This document shows, in pieces, positions 44,030-53,237 of a DNA stretch of 54,801 nt. The notes beneath the pieces are model-generated. The model made no database searches, was not told the origin of the DNA, and saw only the letters and a program-made list of their open reading frames with translations. Origin of the DNA: Hyphomicrobiales bacterium (GTDB taxonomy: Bacteria; Pseudomonadota; Alphaproteobacteria; Rhizobiales; Rhizobiaceae); assembly GCA_900474095.1 (NCBI GenBank), contig UCOA01000138.1:1-54801 (forward strand). Direction: 5' to 3'. Positions within the stretch are counted from its first letter, which is position 1, and each line of letters starts with the position of its first letter. The position numbers and the translations under genes were made by a program.

Positions 44030-44648
44030 TGCCTGTCCTTTGGGTCTCAAGAGCGCAGCTTCAATCGCGGATACCCTGAAATGATCCGTCGCTTGCGCTG
44101 ATTAACAACATCGGAGCCCGGCCAGCCGTCGGCCTGACGGTATGCGTGGCTCCGATTTCAGGAATTACCCTGCCCGATACAATCAAAAGCGGACAAATTC
44201 AAGTTTTTCCTGCATTTCAGAAAAAGATATCCGCGCAATCACCAGCCGCGTGATAGCGATGCGAAACGACGCCGAGCAATCACCGTCCATCTATAAGCTT
44301 TGACATCCTCATAAATGATGATTGAATGCCTCTAAAGCTTATTGTCATCTGGGAGGGAGGATACTGGCTTAAACGGGATACTCGACACCGCGTCGGCAAA
44401 ACGAATCCCAAATAAAGCCACAAAGTTCACACTTTTAGCAAAAATGTGCGAAAAATAGCTATTCCACCCGGATTTTTTTTAGATTAAAGCAAATTCCGGC
44501 TTAGGTGGCTGGCATATCAAGAAATCTTTTAGATGGCTAGCATATGAGTAAATCTTAATGTAAGCGGGATTATTTCGCACTGGTGCCCACTCGGGCGCGG
44601 CCAGGTTGAAAATCAAAAAAACATTGAGACAACAAAAAGGATAAAACG
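44030..44648. other. 619-bp divergent intergenic region between rpoZ and the NYN gene
   Basis: No credible coding sequence. The half next to the NYN gene is AT-rich and contains a tandem imperfect 28-bp repeat at 44501-44556. A short inverted repeat around CATCCTCATAAATGATG is seen near 44306. The region should carry the rpoZ and NYN promoters. Confidence 0.65.
44501..44556. repeat. Tandem 28-bp direct repeat upstream of the NYN gene
   Basis: Unit 1 at 44501-44528 and unit 2 at 44529-44556 agree at 23 of 28 positions; both keep TTAG.TGGCT.GCATAT and end in AAATCTT. The repeat ends about 93 bp before the start codon and could be a paired protein-binding site. Confidence 0.75.
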
Positions 44649-45230
44649 ATGTTCGACCCCCGCGAAAAAATCGCCCTGTTTATCGATGGCGCGAACCTCT
44701 ACGCGGCCTCGAAAAGCCTTGGTTTCGACATTGATTATCGCAAGCTGCTCAAGGCTTTCCAGAAGCGCGGCTACCTTCTTCGCGCCTACTACTACACGGC
44801 GCTGATCGAGGACCAGGAATACTCCTCCATCCGCCCGCTGATCGATTGGCTAGACTACAACGGTTACAAGGTTGTGACAAAGCCCGCCAAGGAATTTACC
44901 GATTCCCTCGGCCGGCGGAAAATCAAGGGCAACATGGACATCGAACTGGCCATCGATGCGATGGAACAGTCCGAAACGGTCGACCACCTTGTGATCTTCT
45001 CCGGTGACGGAGACTTCACGACGCTGGTGGAAGCGCTGCAGCGCAAGGGACGCAAAGTCTCGGTGGTCTCGACCATGTCGACACAGCCGCCGATGATCGC
45101 GGACGACCTGCGCCGCCAGGCCGATCACTTCATCGAACTGGTCAGCCTCAAGGCCGAAGTCGGTCGCGACCCCTCCGAGCGAGCGCCCCGTGTCACCGAA
45201 CCGGTCGTCGTCGACGACGCCAGCGAATGA
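44649..45230 (+). CDS. NYN-domain protein (LabA/DUF88 family)
   Basis: 193 residues with a PIN-like NYN nuclease fold. Acidic residues are in place: LFIDGANLYAASKSLGFDID, KGNMDIELAIDAMEQSE and HLVIFSGDGDFTTLVEALQR. Such proteins are predicted metal-dependent RNases; LabA-type members are implicated in regulation in cyanobacteria. The start ATG 44649 follows AAAAGGAT. The C-terminal 30 residues (RDPSERAPRVTEPVVVDDAS) are low-complexity and acidic. Its immediate partner is unclear; a strong terminator follows. Confidence 0.88.
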   Translation: MFDPREKIALFIDGANLYAASKSLGFDIDYRKLLKAFQKRGYLLRAYYYTALIEDQEYSSIRPLIDWLDYNGYKVVTKPAKEFTDSLGRRKIKGNMDIELAIDAMEQSETVDHLVIFSGDGDFTTLVEALQRKGRKVSVVSTMSTQPPMIADDLRRQADHFIELVSLKAEVGRDPSERAPRVTEPVVVDDASE

Positions 45231-45235
45231 AACCA

Positions 45236-45265
45236 AAAGGACCGGCCGCTTGCGACCGGTCCTTT
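45236..45265. terminator. Terminator between NYN gene and smpB
   Basis: AAAGGACCGG / CCGGTCCTTT with a 10-base loop, 6 bp after the NYN stop; convergent genes on both sides, so it can serve both strands. Confidence 0.85.
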
Positions 45266-45287
45266 GAATTTCTTGAGATGCGCAAGA

Positions 45288-45764
45288 TCAGTGATCCTTG
45301 AGGAGCCTGCTCTTCTGCCGGTTCCAGTCGCGCTCCTTCTCGGTCTCACGCTTGTCGTGCAACTTCTTGCCCTTGCCGAGCGCCAGTTCGAGCTTCGCCC
45401 TGCCCTGATCGTTGAAATAGATCTTGAGCGGAATGAGCGTCATGCCCTCGCGATTGATCGCGCTCTGAAGCCGGCTGGCCTCCCGTTTCGACAGAAGCAG
45501 CTTGCGGCGGCGGCGCGGCTCATGATTGAAGCGGTTTGCCTGCAGATATTCCGGCAGATAGGAATTGATCAGCCACATCTCGCCGCCCTCATCCGTGGCG
45601 TAGGATTCGGCGATATTGGCTTTTCCCTCGCGCAACGACTTAACCTCGGTGCCGGTCAGAACCAGACCGGCCTCGTAGGTGTCGATGATCTCGTAATTGA
45701 AGCGGGCCTTCCGGTTCTCCGCGACAATTCTCTTGACCACGCGCTGGCTGCCCTTGGGTGCCAT
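45288..45764 (-). CDS. smpB: SsrA-binding protein SmpB
   Basis: 158 residues, normal length. Partner of tmRNA in rescue of stalled ribosomes. [60 protein letters not shown] and the C-terminal basic tail [20 protein letters not shown] are all family hallmarks. The start at 45764 overlaps the dapA stop by one base (TGATG), so the two are coupled. tmRNA itself is not seen in this window. Confidence 0.96.
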   Translation of the reverse strand: MAPKGSQRVVKRIVAENRKARFNYEIIDTYEAGLVLTGTEVKSLREGKANIAESYATDEGGEMWLINSYLPEYLQANRFNHEPRRRRKLLLSKREASRLQSAINREGMTLIPLKIYFNDQGRAKLELALGKGKKLHDKRETEKERDWNRQKSRLLKDH

Positions 45765-46648
45765 CAGTTCATCAGCCCCGCGTGGCGAAGCGCTGCATCG
45801 ATGGCGGCCTCAGTCGACGGCTCGAGCGCCGACAGCAGGGGCGAACGGACGGTGCGGCTCATCTTGCGCAGCCGGTTCAGCGCATATTTGGCACCACAGA
45901 GACCGGGCTCCATGAAGATCGCCTTGTGCAACGGCATCAGCTTGTCCTGATATTCCAGAGCCTTGGCATAATCCCCCGCAAGCGTCGCCTCCTGGAACTC
46001 CGCGCAAAGACGCGGCGCCACGTTGGCCGTGACGGAAATGCAGCCGACGCCGCCATGAGCGTTGAAGCCAAGCGCGGTTGCGTCCTCACCCGAAAGCTGG
46101 ACGAACCCGGAACCGCAGGCCATGCGCTGCTCGGATACACGCTCGATCTTCCCGGTTGCATCCTTGACACCCATGATCGATGGATAGGCCTCGTGAAGGG
46201 CTGCCATCGTCTCGACGCTCATATCCACCACCGAACGGCCGGGAATATTGTAGATGACGATCGGCAGTTTCACGCTCTCGGCGATCGCCGCGTAATGCGC
46301 GAACAGCCCCTTCTGGGTCGGCTTGTTGTAGTAGGGGGTCACCACGAGAACGGCATCAGCACCAGCCTTTTCGGCGTGCTGCGCCAGTTCGACAGCCTCC
46401 GTCGTATTGTTGGATCCAGCTCCCGCGATCACCGGTACGCGCTTTGCCGCGGTCTCGATGCACAGTTCAACAACGCGTTTATGCTCGGCATGCGACAGAG
46501 TCGGCGATTCACCGGTCGTGCCGACCGGTACCAGGCCGTGGCTGCCTTCGCTGATCTGCCATTCAACATGCGCGGCAAAACTATCCGTATCGACTGCTCC
46601 GGAAGCGGTGAACGGGGTGACGAGAGCGGGAATGGATCCCTTGAACAT
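45764..46648 (-). CDS. dapA: 4-hydroxy-tetrahydrodipicolinate synthase
   Basis: 294 residues, normal length. First committed step of diaminopimelate/lysine synthesis, condensing pyruvate with aspartate semialdehyde. The Schiff-base lysine is in [15 protein letters not shown], and the catalytic tyrosine and GTTGE motif are in [20 protein letters not shown] and [20 protein letters not shown]. Terminal part: [20 protein letters not shown]. It is translationally coupled to smpB. It is divergent from the lytic transglycosylase across a 301-bp gap. Confidence 0.96.
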   Translation of the reverse strand: MFKGSIPALVTPFTASGAVDTDSFAAHVEWQISEGSHGLVPVGTTGESPTLSHAEHKRVVELCIETAAKRVPVIAGAGSNNTTEAVELAQHAEKAGADAVLVVTPYYNKPTQKGLFAHYAAIAESVKLPIVIYNIPGRSVVDMSVETMAALHEAYPSIMGVKDATGKIERVSEQRMACGSGFVQLSGEDATALGFNAHGGVGCISVTANVAPRLCAEFQEATLAGDYAKALEYQDKLMPLHKAIFMEPGLCGAKYALNRLRKMSRTVRSPLLSALEPSTEAAIDAALRHAGLMN

Positions 46649-46949
46649 GCACGACTCCTGACGGCGCCCGGGAAGCTTGAAACCAACCCACGCTTTGGCC
46701 GCATTTCATGGTTAGAAAACTCGCGCACCATAATCATGTGAGGTGCTTGCGGCAAGCACTCTATCACGCCATTCATCGCCGGTTCCCGTCTATTTCCCCG
46801 GCATCAGCGGCGTTTTTATGCATTTCAGGGCATAACCACCCCGGTGGCGTGGAAGCCGATATTTATGGGATTGAATGGAAGCGGGTAACCTTTCGTTAGC
46901 AATTGCATCGCCAAATGAGAGACTGGCACGGGGAAGCGTGGGGTTTTTG
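46649..46949. other. 301-bp divergent gap between dapA and the lytic transglycosylase
   Basis: No gene is seen. It holds a 17-bp palindrome GTGCTTGC-G-GCAAGCAC at 46743-46759 that could be an operator, and should contain the two divergent promoters. Confidence 0.6.
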
Positions 46950-49022
46950 ATGCGCGCATATAAGTCTCGCCGTATGATTGCGATGCTCGGCGCATCGGTG
47001 ATCACGTTCCTGGCCCTTGCCGCAAACGCTCAGGAAAGCCAGAGCCTGCTACCAAGCTTCAAACCCCTGGTTCTCGCGAAAACCAACCGATCCTCATCTC
47101 AGGAGATAACCGCCTCGATCGCCTCCGCGAGCGCTGCAGTGCCGATCGATTCAAACCTCAAGGCAGGGCTCGACGCACTTTCCAACAAGGATCCCGTACG
47201 CGCCATCGCCGCCCGAGACGCAATGTCCAAAGGCACGCTCGATCGACACATTCTCACCTGGGCGATTGCCGTTTCCGGCCAGAATGGCGTTCCCTCCTAT
47301 GAAATTGCGGCAGCTCAACGGGAATTGAAGGGCTGGCCGGGCCTTCGCATGCTGCGCGCCAATTCCGAACATGCGCTCTACCGCGAGAACCCGCCCGCAT
47401 CCGACGTGCTCTCGGCCTTTGGGACGACGCGCCCGGAAACTGCCGATGGGACGATTATCCTCTCGCGTGCTTTCCAGGCGAGCGGAGACAAGACCGCCGC
47501 TGCGAAACTGCTACGCGTGCTTTGGACGAGAGACGCTCTCGACAAGGCGACCGAAACCAAGATTCTTGCAGAATTTCCGCGCCTCCTGACAACCGCCGAT
47601 CACAAGCGGCGTATGGAAATGCTGCTCTATCGCGGCCGTCTGGATCAGGCTGCCCGCTTCAGCGATCTCGGCAAGGCCCAGTCGCTCTATCGCGCCTGGG
47701 TGGCCGTTGCGAAAAAGGCCAGCAATTCCGCAGCACTTATCGCAGCTGTCGATCCTTCGTGGCACAAGGAGCCGGCCTACCTGTTCATCCGTGTCGAATA
47801 TTTGCGCAAGCAGGAAAAATACGGAGAAGTGGCGAAGCTTCTCGCCGATATGCCGAAGGACACGGATGCTCTCGTTAACCCTGGAGAATGGTGGATCGAA
47901 CAGCGGATCGTCAGCCGGGGACTGCTCGATCAGGGCAAGTTCAAGGCCGCCTACCAGATAGCGGCGAAGCACGTCGCAACCGATCCGACGGATATTGTCG
48001 ACGCCGAATTTCATGCCGGCTGGTATGCGCTGCGCGGGCTGGAGGACGCCGCGACCGCAGCCCAGCATTTCCGGCGTATCCTGCAGGCATCCAACAGGCC
48101 GATCTCGGTTTCCCGCGCCTGGTACTGGCTGGGCCGCGCCGCAGAGGCGGGCGCTCCGGGCAATGCGGACGAATATTATGCCAAGGCAGCCACCCTGCCC
48201 GGCACCTTTTACGGCCAACTTTCAGCTGCCCGTCTTGGCCGAAAGTCATTGAATGTCACCTATCCGTCGCCGAGCGCCGATGATCGTTCACGGTTCGAGG
48301 GCCGCGAGGCGGTTCGCGCCATTGCCCGTCTCGAAGCGGCCGGACACGGCTGGCGCACTGGCAGCCTCTATCGGGCATTGGCCGAAGAACTAACCAGCCC
48401 GGGCGAACTTGCCATCCTTTCCGCCCGCGCAGAAAAGACCGGTGGCCATCAGCTGTCACTGCAGATCGGCAAGCTTGCATTCGGCCGCGGCATCGATGTA
48501 GCCGCTCTCGCCTTCCCGATCGGCGTCATCCCGGCGACGGCCAATATCAGCGGTTCCGGAAAGGCGCTCGCCTATGCCATCGCCCGCCAGGAAAGTGCCT
48601 TCAATCCTGCGGCCATTTCGCCGGCGAATGCGCGCGGGCTCCTGCAGATTCTGCCCGGCACGGCAAAAGGCGTCGCCGGACGCCTCGGTCTTGCCTATTC
48701 CAAGGAGCGGTTGACGACCGACACGGCCTACAATGCGACGCTCGGCGCGCAATATCTCGGCGAACAGATCGACGATTTCGGCGGCTCCTACATTCTCACC
48801 TTCATCGCCTACAACGCCGGCCCCCGCCGTGTGCCCGAATGGATCGGCCGCTATGGCGATCCGCGCGGCAAATCGATCGACGATATCGTTGATTGGATCG
48901 AACGCATTCCATTTGCCGAAACCCGCAACTATGTGCAGCGGGTGATGGAGAATTATCAGGTCTACAAATCCCGGCTCGGGCAAACGGCCGATATTGTTCA
49001 TGACCTGCGCATGGGGCGTTGA
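46950..49022 (+). CDS. slt: Soluble lytic murein transglycosylase
   Basis: 690 residues. Signal peptide at about residues 8-27 (MIAMLGASVITFLALAANAQ) sends it to the periplasm. A long alpha-helical U-shaped region of hairpin repeats precedes the C-terminal SLT domain, in which ALAYAIARQESAFNPAAISP holds the catalytic glutamate, with ARGLLQILPGTAKGVAGRL and FIAYNAGPRRVPEWIGRYGD. It cleaves peptidoglycan to 1,6-anhydromuropeptides. ATG 46950 is chosen because the signal peptide follows directly; the frame is open 25 codons further. Start at 46974 is also possible. Confidence 0.92.
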   Translation: MRAYKSRRMIAMLGASVITFLALAANAQESQSLLPSFKPLVLAKTNRSSSQEITASIASASAAVPIDSNLKAGLDALSNKDPVRAIAARDAMSKGTLDRHILTWAIAVSGQNGVPSYEIAAAQRELKGWPGLRMLRANSEHALYRENPPASDVLSAFGTTRPETADGTIILSRAFQASGDKTAAAKLLRVLWTRDALDKATETKILAEFPRLLTTADHKRRMEMLLYRGRLDQAARFSDLGKAQSLYRAWVAVAKKASNSAALIAAVDPSWHKEPAYLFIRVEYLRKQEKYGEVAKLLADMPKDTDALVNPGEWWIEQRIVSRGLLDQGKFKAAYQIAAKHVATDPTDIVDAEFHAGWYALRGLEDAATAAQHFRRILQASNRPISVSRAWYWLGRAAEAGAPGNADEYYAKAATLPGTFYGQLSAARLGRKSLNVTYPSPSADDRSRFEGREAVRAIARLEAAGHGWRTGSLYRALAEELTSPGELAILSARAEKTGGHQLSLQIGKLAFGRGIDVAALAFPIGVIPATANISGSGKALAYAIARQESAFNPAAISPANARGLLQILPGTAKGVAGRLGLAYSKERLTTDTAYNATLGAQYLGEQIDDFGGSYILTFIAYNAGPRRVPEWIGRYGDPRGKSIDDIVDWIERIPFAETRNYVQRVMENYQVYKSRLGQTADIVHDLRMGR

Positions 49023-49134
49023 AGCGCCAGCGTCGCCCTGCCCCTTTAAGTATTTGGGAAACATAAAGCACAGCCTCCCCTTCCTCAGCCGCAACGATTC
49101 GCTATGGTTCTCGTTTGAAATGAAGGGAGAACCG

Positions 49135-50031
49135 GTGACGATCGCGACCAATATCAACTTTACGGAACGCTATTTCTCAGCAAGCGACGGACTGTCGCTC
49201 TATGCCCGTGACTACGGCCATGACAACCCGCAGACGAAGGGAACGCTGCCGATCGTTTGCCTGCCCGGCCTCAGCCGTAACAGCCGCGACTTTCACCTTC
49301 TGGCAGAGCAGCTCTCCACCCGCCTTGAGAGACCGCGCCGGGTCGTCGCGCTCGACTATCGCGGCAGGGGCCTTTCTGCCTGGGATCCGGACAAAAGCCA
49401 CTATCAGCTTCCGGTGGAGGCGGAGGATGTGATCACGGCCTGCACGGTGCTCGATGTCGCGCAGGCAATCTTCATCGGGACATCGCGCGGCGGCCTGATC
49501 CTCCATCTGCTTGCCGCCATGCGGCCGACCCTGTTGCGCGGCGTTATTCTCAACGACATTGGACCCGTTATCGAAACCGCCGGCCTGCTCCTGATCCGCC
49601 AGTATCTGGAGGCGCAGCCGATTTTGCGTTCCTGGCACGAGGCGGCTGAAAACCTGAAGCGCGTGCACGGCGCTTCATTCCCGGCCCTTGACGAGGCCGA
49701 TTGGGATGACATGGCGGACGCGATCTTCAGGGAAAAGGACGGCATGATCGTCGCAGATTTCGATCCTGCCCTGATCGAACCGCTGAGAAACATCCGCGAA
49801 GATACGCCGATGGCAGACCTCTGGTCGCTCTATGAAGGACTGAAACCGCTGCCTTTGATGACGATCCGGGGAGAAAACTCGGAGATCCTCTCGCCAGCGA
49901 CCTTCGCCGAGATGGCTGAGCGGCATCCACACATGCGAGCGGTGGCGGCTCTCGGCCAGGGCCATGCCCCGCTCTTGCACCGCCCGGACTTGCTCGCCGA
50001 AATCCTGGGCTTCATCAACGGGATCTCATAG
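49135..50031 (+). CDS. Alpha/beta hydrolase
   Basis: 298 residues. Oxyanion strand PIVCLPGLSRNSRDFHLLAE, nucleophile elbow FIGTSRGGLILHLLAAMRPT with catalytic serine in G-T-S-R-G-G, and the terminal His in VAALGQGHAPLLHRPDLLAE. The acid is probably the Asp/Glu after LMTIRGENSEIL. The start GTG 49135 is chosen because GGGAG lies five bases before it; ATG 49120 is a weaker alternative and the frame is open far upstream. The enzyme is an esterase, lipase or haloperoxidase-like hydrolase of unknown substrate. Confidence 0.85.
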   Translation: MTIATNINFTERYFSASDGLSLYARDYGHDNPQTKGTLPIVCLPGLSRNSRDFHLLAEQLSTRLERPRRVVALDYRGRGLSAWDPDKSHYQLPVEAEDVITACTVLDVAQAIFIGTSRGGLILHLLAAMRPTLLRGVILNDIGPVIETAGLLLIRQYLEAQPILRSWHEAAENLKRVHGASFPALDEADWDDMADAIFREKDGMIVADFDPALIEPLRNIREDTPMADLWSLYEGLKPLPLMTIRGENSEILSPATFAEMAERHPHMRAVAALGQGHAPLLHRPDLLAEILGFINGIS

Positions 50032-50185
50032 GAAGCGTGGCTGCCGATAACAGCTGTAACTACAGCGCCGCGCGTCAGACCTGACGCGCAAAGGACGCTG
50101 TAACGATTTGAAACCGCTGCATAATTTTATCCTTAAATCGATTCCGATTTAAGGAATTTTGCCGTAGAGAAGCGCCACAACGGAA

Positions 50186-50215
50186 AAAGCCCGGCCTTTC
50201 GGCCGGGCTTTCCAT
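50186..50215 (-). terminator. Rho-independent terminator of the porin gene
   Basis: AAAGCCCGGCC / GGCCGGGCTTT with tetraloop TTTC; on the minus strand a five-T run follows (complement of 50184-50188). It lies between convergent genes. Confidence 0.9.
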
Positions 50216-50237
50216 CACTGACCGAGGTCAGATCAGA

Positions 50238-51206
50238 TTAGAAGTCGCGCTGCAGGCGGAGGAAACCGGTCCACTCGCCGTCGTCTTCGCCGTCAACATC
50301 GAGGTAGTTGACGGTAGCGAGCGTACGCAGGCCTTCCGTGATCTGGTAACCAGCCGTTACGCCGACCTTCCAGGCATCATCGCCAGCGAAGTCCCAGTCA
50401 CCAAAGTACTGAGCAGCCGGGGTGATGAAGAACTTTTCAGTTGCCTGGATCTTGTATTCAGCAGCAACCGACCATTCAGACACGTCCCAGTAGAAGTTCG
50501 GGTCGGTCGCATAGATACCCATCAGGCCGAACGTGCCCGGGCCGAGTTCGGCGGTCAGGCGAGCCTTGAGAGCGGTTTCTTCAGCGTCGAAGTCGTAGGA
50601 AGCGATGAGCAGAGCGTCAACACCACCAACGGTACCGCGGATGAGACCGGATACGCCGACGTCGTCGTTCGTGCCGTTGCCCGAGAGTTCTTCAACCGAA
50701 GCGCCAACCTGGAACGAACCGCCGTCATAGGTATAACGGATCGAGTTGGTCAGGTTGCCACCGGCTACGTCGGTTTCGCCGCTGAGAGCGAAATCGTCCC
50801 ACCAGTTGTAGAAGTAACCAACGTCGAAGCCAGCGATGTTGATCCAGGCACCATCGAGGAAGGTGTCGGAGTCGCTGTCAGCCTGCAAGTTGATGTAGCC
50901 GGAAAGCGCGCCGAATTCGGTGTCGCTCTTGGCAGCAAACGTCAGGTAACCGCGGGTGTATGCATCCCAGTCAGCGCCGTTAGCCGTCCAGTTTTCATCG
51001 TACTCGAGCTGAGTACGAACATAACCGCCGACCTTGAGGCAGGTTTCCGTGCCCGGGATGTAGAAGTAGCCAGTGCCGAAAGCGTCGCAAACGCGAACGT
51101 ATTCCATGGGCTCCGGCTCAGCAGCTACGATAGCGTCAGCTGCCTGGGCGCCGGATACTACTGCGAGAGCCGCAGCGGAGCCGAGAAGAAGGCTCTTGAT
51201 GTTCAT
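50238..51206 (-). CDS. ropA: Outer-membrane porin, RopA family
   Basis: 322 residues. Signal peptide MNIKSLLLGSAAALAVVSGA with cleavage after AQA, then the family N-terminus VAAEPEPMEYVRVCDAFGTG with the two cysteines (CDAF and ETCLKVGGYVR) that can form a disulfide. A beta-barrel of alternating strands follows (GYFYNWWDDFALSGET, GASVEELSGNGTNDD, EWTGFLRLQRDF), ending in the obligatory terminal phenylalanine. ATG 51206 follows GGAGG with ideal spacing; the longer frame is spurious. A CtrA-type box lies about 240 bp upstream. Length and features are complete. Confidence 0.93.
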   Translation of the reverse strand: MNIKSLLLGSAAALAVVSGAQAADAIVAAEPEPMEYVRVCDAFGTGYFYIPGTETCLKVGGYVRTQLEYDENWTANGADWDAYTRGYLTFAAKSDTEFGALSGYINLQADSDSDTFLDGAWINIAGFDVGYFYNWWDDFALSGETDVAGGNLTNSIRYTYDGGSFQVGASVEELSGNGTNDDVGVSGLIRGTVGGVDALLIASYDFDAEETALKARLTAELGPGTFGLMGIYATDPNFYWDVSEWSVAAEYKIQATEKFFITPAAQYFGDWDFAGDDAWKVGVTAGYQITEGLRTLATVNYLDVDGEDDGEWTGFLRLQRDF

Positions 51207-51445
51207 TTCTGACCTCCAGTCAAAAGTTTCAAACGGGTCTGGGTATTTTGCTGAAGGACAGCGTTCCCTGCCCCATCCCCAACATTTAAGAAGTCGGACG
51301 ATCAACCGCCCTTGCTTCCGGAGTTGAAAATACAAGACCGGACCGTCTGCGCAATCACCAACTTGCGAGTTCATGCAGTTTGGTACGCCCTTCCCCCTGC
51401 GCTGTTGCTGAAACGACACAAAATCGCCTCAAGGGCCGGAAGTTC

Positions 51446-51460
51446 TTAACAGGACATTAA
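51446..51460. promoter_or_regulatory. Candidate CtrA box upstream of porin
   Basis: TTAA-CAGGACA-TTAA, an exact TTAA-N7-TTAA full CtrA site, about 240 bp upstream of the porin start codon. CtrA is the alphaproteobacterial cell-cycle regulator; the assignment is from motif alone. Confidence 0.5.
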
Positions 51461-51873
51461 GAAAACTCTTTATTCATGGACGCTTAGCTGACCGCACTCA
51501 CGGCCTATCCGTGCCATAACGAGGCAAAAATGGGGCAAAAAGAGAGCGCGGAGGCAGATTCGCAACCTGGTTGACGCAGCTGGGCGATGCCTTCCAAGGA
51601 CGATTCCCTGCCTCCGGGAATGGAATCACGATGCGCATCCGAACGAGAAATGAAGAGATTCGCAGAATCACATGGGAATTTTTGAAGGGCCTCTCGCTCT
51701 GAGAGCGGGCAAGAGCATTCGAAGGCCTGCCCACGTGTTCATGTCAGCTGACATAAATGTACGCTATCGGACGGATTGATCCCGCGGGGACGCTTCCGGG
51801 GAACAACCGCGTGTCTTCGAAGTTAGGAGTATGTCGCACTACACGCACGCGGCAGTTCCAGAACGAAGAGCTT

Positions 51874-51905
51874 GGCCCGCTGCTCCGGGAGCGGCGGGCC
51901 TTTTT
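51874..51905 (+). terminator. Terminator of an unidentified transcript
   Basis: Stem GGCCCGC / GCGGGCC with an inner GCTC / GAGC helix and five T (51901-51905). No coding gene precedes it; a 14-bp palindrome lies 120 bp upstream. Consistent with a small RNA of roughly 100-140 bases. Confidence 0.6.
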
Positions 51906-52450
51906 GGCGTCGGCTCAGGTGGGCTCTCCCTCGGCCAGGTAGGTCGTCACGTTGTCACGGTTTTTTCCTTGTAGGCCGGTGGCGCAACTGGCCGTCGTCA
52001 GTCCACACCGACGGTCGGCGACGATATGCGGGCGGCGTGGCCCGTTGTCCCGGTGAGATGGGCTGTCATGATGCTGGAGGCGAGTTCCTCGCTCGCCCGG
52101 AGCATCGGTCCGCCGAATGGCACATTCAAGCACCAGAATACCGCGCATCATGTTGCGAGCAGCAGGAAACGGCGGGACCCGAATACTCGTTCTTTCGTTA
52201 AGCTGCGAGACCCGGGCCTCATGCGAGAAACCGCCCGGGATATCACAATGAAAGTAGAGGCAGCCAGACAGCAGCGGTCAGCGGCGTATCCGACAGATGA
52301 ATTGCAGGCGGGCTTGTATGTCTTGCGCTGGTAACGGCCAAAATTCGTCTTTCATCGATTGTGATCCGATGGCACCGGAACCAACGCGTATTTTTGGGGT
52401 TTCTCATGTGTTCGTCATGGGGTGCTGGGGATTTCATGACGTAAACCTTT

Positions 52451-52478
52451 GGGCCCGCTGTTTTCTAACAGCGGGCCC
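52451..52478. repeat. Perfect hairpin GGGCCCGCTGTT / AACAGCGGGCCC
   Basis: 12-base perfect arms around TTCT, about 100 bp upstream of the DUF1236 start. There is no T-run on either strand, so it is not a plain terminator; it may be a leader structure. Confidence 0.7.
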
Positions 52479-52576
52479 GTATTGTGAGGGCCGCAGCCGC
52501 ACACGCGGTACTTTCCTTGGAACCATGTCCTGGCCGGCATCGTTGTAGCCGCGCACGGAAAATCCAGGAGGAAGAC

Positions 52577-52864
52577 ATGAAGAAATTGATCATCCCTGCC
52601 GTTGCCGTATTCCTGTCACTCGGCGGAGCGGCGGTTGCGCAGACGGCGACTGTCACCGTTCCCGGTGAGGTCAGGACCTATGTTCTTGAGCAGAAGACGC
52701 CATCGGTCACGTTTGAAGGTGATCTGGCAGTCGGTACCATGCTTCCTGACACGGTCGAGATCCACACGATCCCCGATCAGCCCGACTACAGTTATGTTGT
52801 CGTCAACGACAAGCGCGTACTCGTCAATCCGAAGACCCGCGCGGTGGTCGAAATCGTCGAATAG
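52577..52864 (+). CDS. DUF1236 family exported protein
   Basis: 95 residues. Signal peptide MKKLIIPAVAVFLSLGGAAVA, then the short mature domain with VPGEVRTYVLEQKTPSVTFE, VGTMLPDTVEIHTIPDQPDY and VVVNDKRVLVNPKTRAVVEI, the DUF1236 pattern: small periplasmic proteins of rhizobia of unknown role. ATG 52577 follows CAGGAGGAAG. The longer frame to 52484 is spurious. A strong hairpin terminator follows 5 bp after the stop. Confidence 0.88.
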   Translation: MKKLIIPAVAVFLSLGGAAVAQTATVTVPGEVRTYVLEQKTPSVTFEGDLAVGTMLPDTVEIHTIPDQPDYSYVVVNDKRVLVNPKTRAVVEIVE

Positions 52865-53133
52865 GCGAAATCCCTGGCCCGGCTCCGGCGGGGCCAGGGA
52901 TTATAGAGGTTGAAAAATTGTTGGCCTTTTCCGTCCCCAAGGAAGGTCGTCCCGGTCGCTTGGTCGACCAGATTGTGCGCCAAGACTATCAGTTCGCGTT
53001 CTTCGGTGATGCCGCCGAGAAATGAATGCATAATGACGCGCGCAAGCTCCTCACCTTCGATGCTGTCACGTCTGATCGCTCGGCATCTGCATTCATTCTC
53101 AAACACTCGTTCCATCATCGCGTACAAGATCAA
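52792..53133 (-). CDS. Possible small protein antisense to the DUF1236 3' end
   Basis: 113 residues from a TTG start with AGG upstream, or about 107 from ATG 53118. MERVFENECRCRAIRRDSIE and GEELARVIMHSFLGGITEER look like a real helical domain similar in style to short rhizobial proteins with ELAR-helix-GxTxEEEL patterns; the C-terminal third overlaps the DUF1236 terminator and 3' end in antisense and looks random. It may be a real small gene, a 3'-eroded one, or a chance frame. Confidence 0.35.
   Translation of the reverse strand: MILYAMMERVFENECRCRAIRRDSIEGEELARVIMHSFLGGITEERELIVLAHNLVDQATGTTFLGDGKGQQFFNLYNPWPRRSRARDFAYSTISTTARVFGLTSTRLSLTTT
52869..52902 (+). terminator. Terminator of the DUF1236 gene
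   Basis: AATCCCTGGCCC / GGGCCAGGGATT, perfect 12-base arms and 10-base loop, followed by TTATAG. A weak T-tail makes its strength uncertain. Confidence 0.7.
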
Positions 53134-53237
53134 CCGCTTACCTGCGCATTCTGTGCGGTTTCGGACATTGCGAGAGTAATCGTTGATAGGGAAGCGGCTC
53201 TTTGGCAGATTAGCTGGGCGAAAGCCCCAAGTTATTT

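Larger units (their letters stand above)
51207..52576. other. 1.37-kb gene-poor region upstream of the porin and DUF1236 genes
   Basis: No ORF here carries a credible ribosome-binding site together with protein-like sequence. It holds the CtrA-type site (51446-51460), a 14-bp perfect palindrome ATGTCAGCTGACAT (51741-51754), a T-tailed terminator (51874-51905) and a perfect 12-bp-arm hairpin (52451-52478). One or more small RNAs are a reasonable possibility. Confidence 0.6.

Noticed and set aside
44030-44648. tmRNA or 6S RNA near smpB/rpoZ
   Set aside because: No tRNA-like ends, tag-peptide frame or 6S-like bubble could be seen in the gap.
51498-51734. Minus-strand 78-codon frame upstream of the porin
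   Set aside because: Low-quality composition, no site, no recognisable domain; likely chance.
51831-51974. Plus-strand 47-codon frame starting after AGGAG
   Set aside because: The site is only one base from the ATG and the frame runs through a rho-independent terminator.
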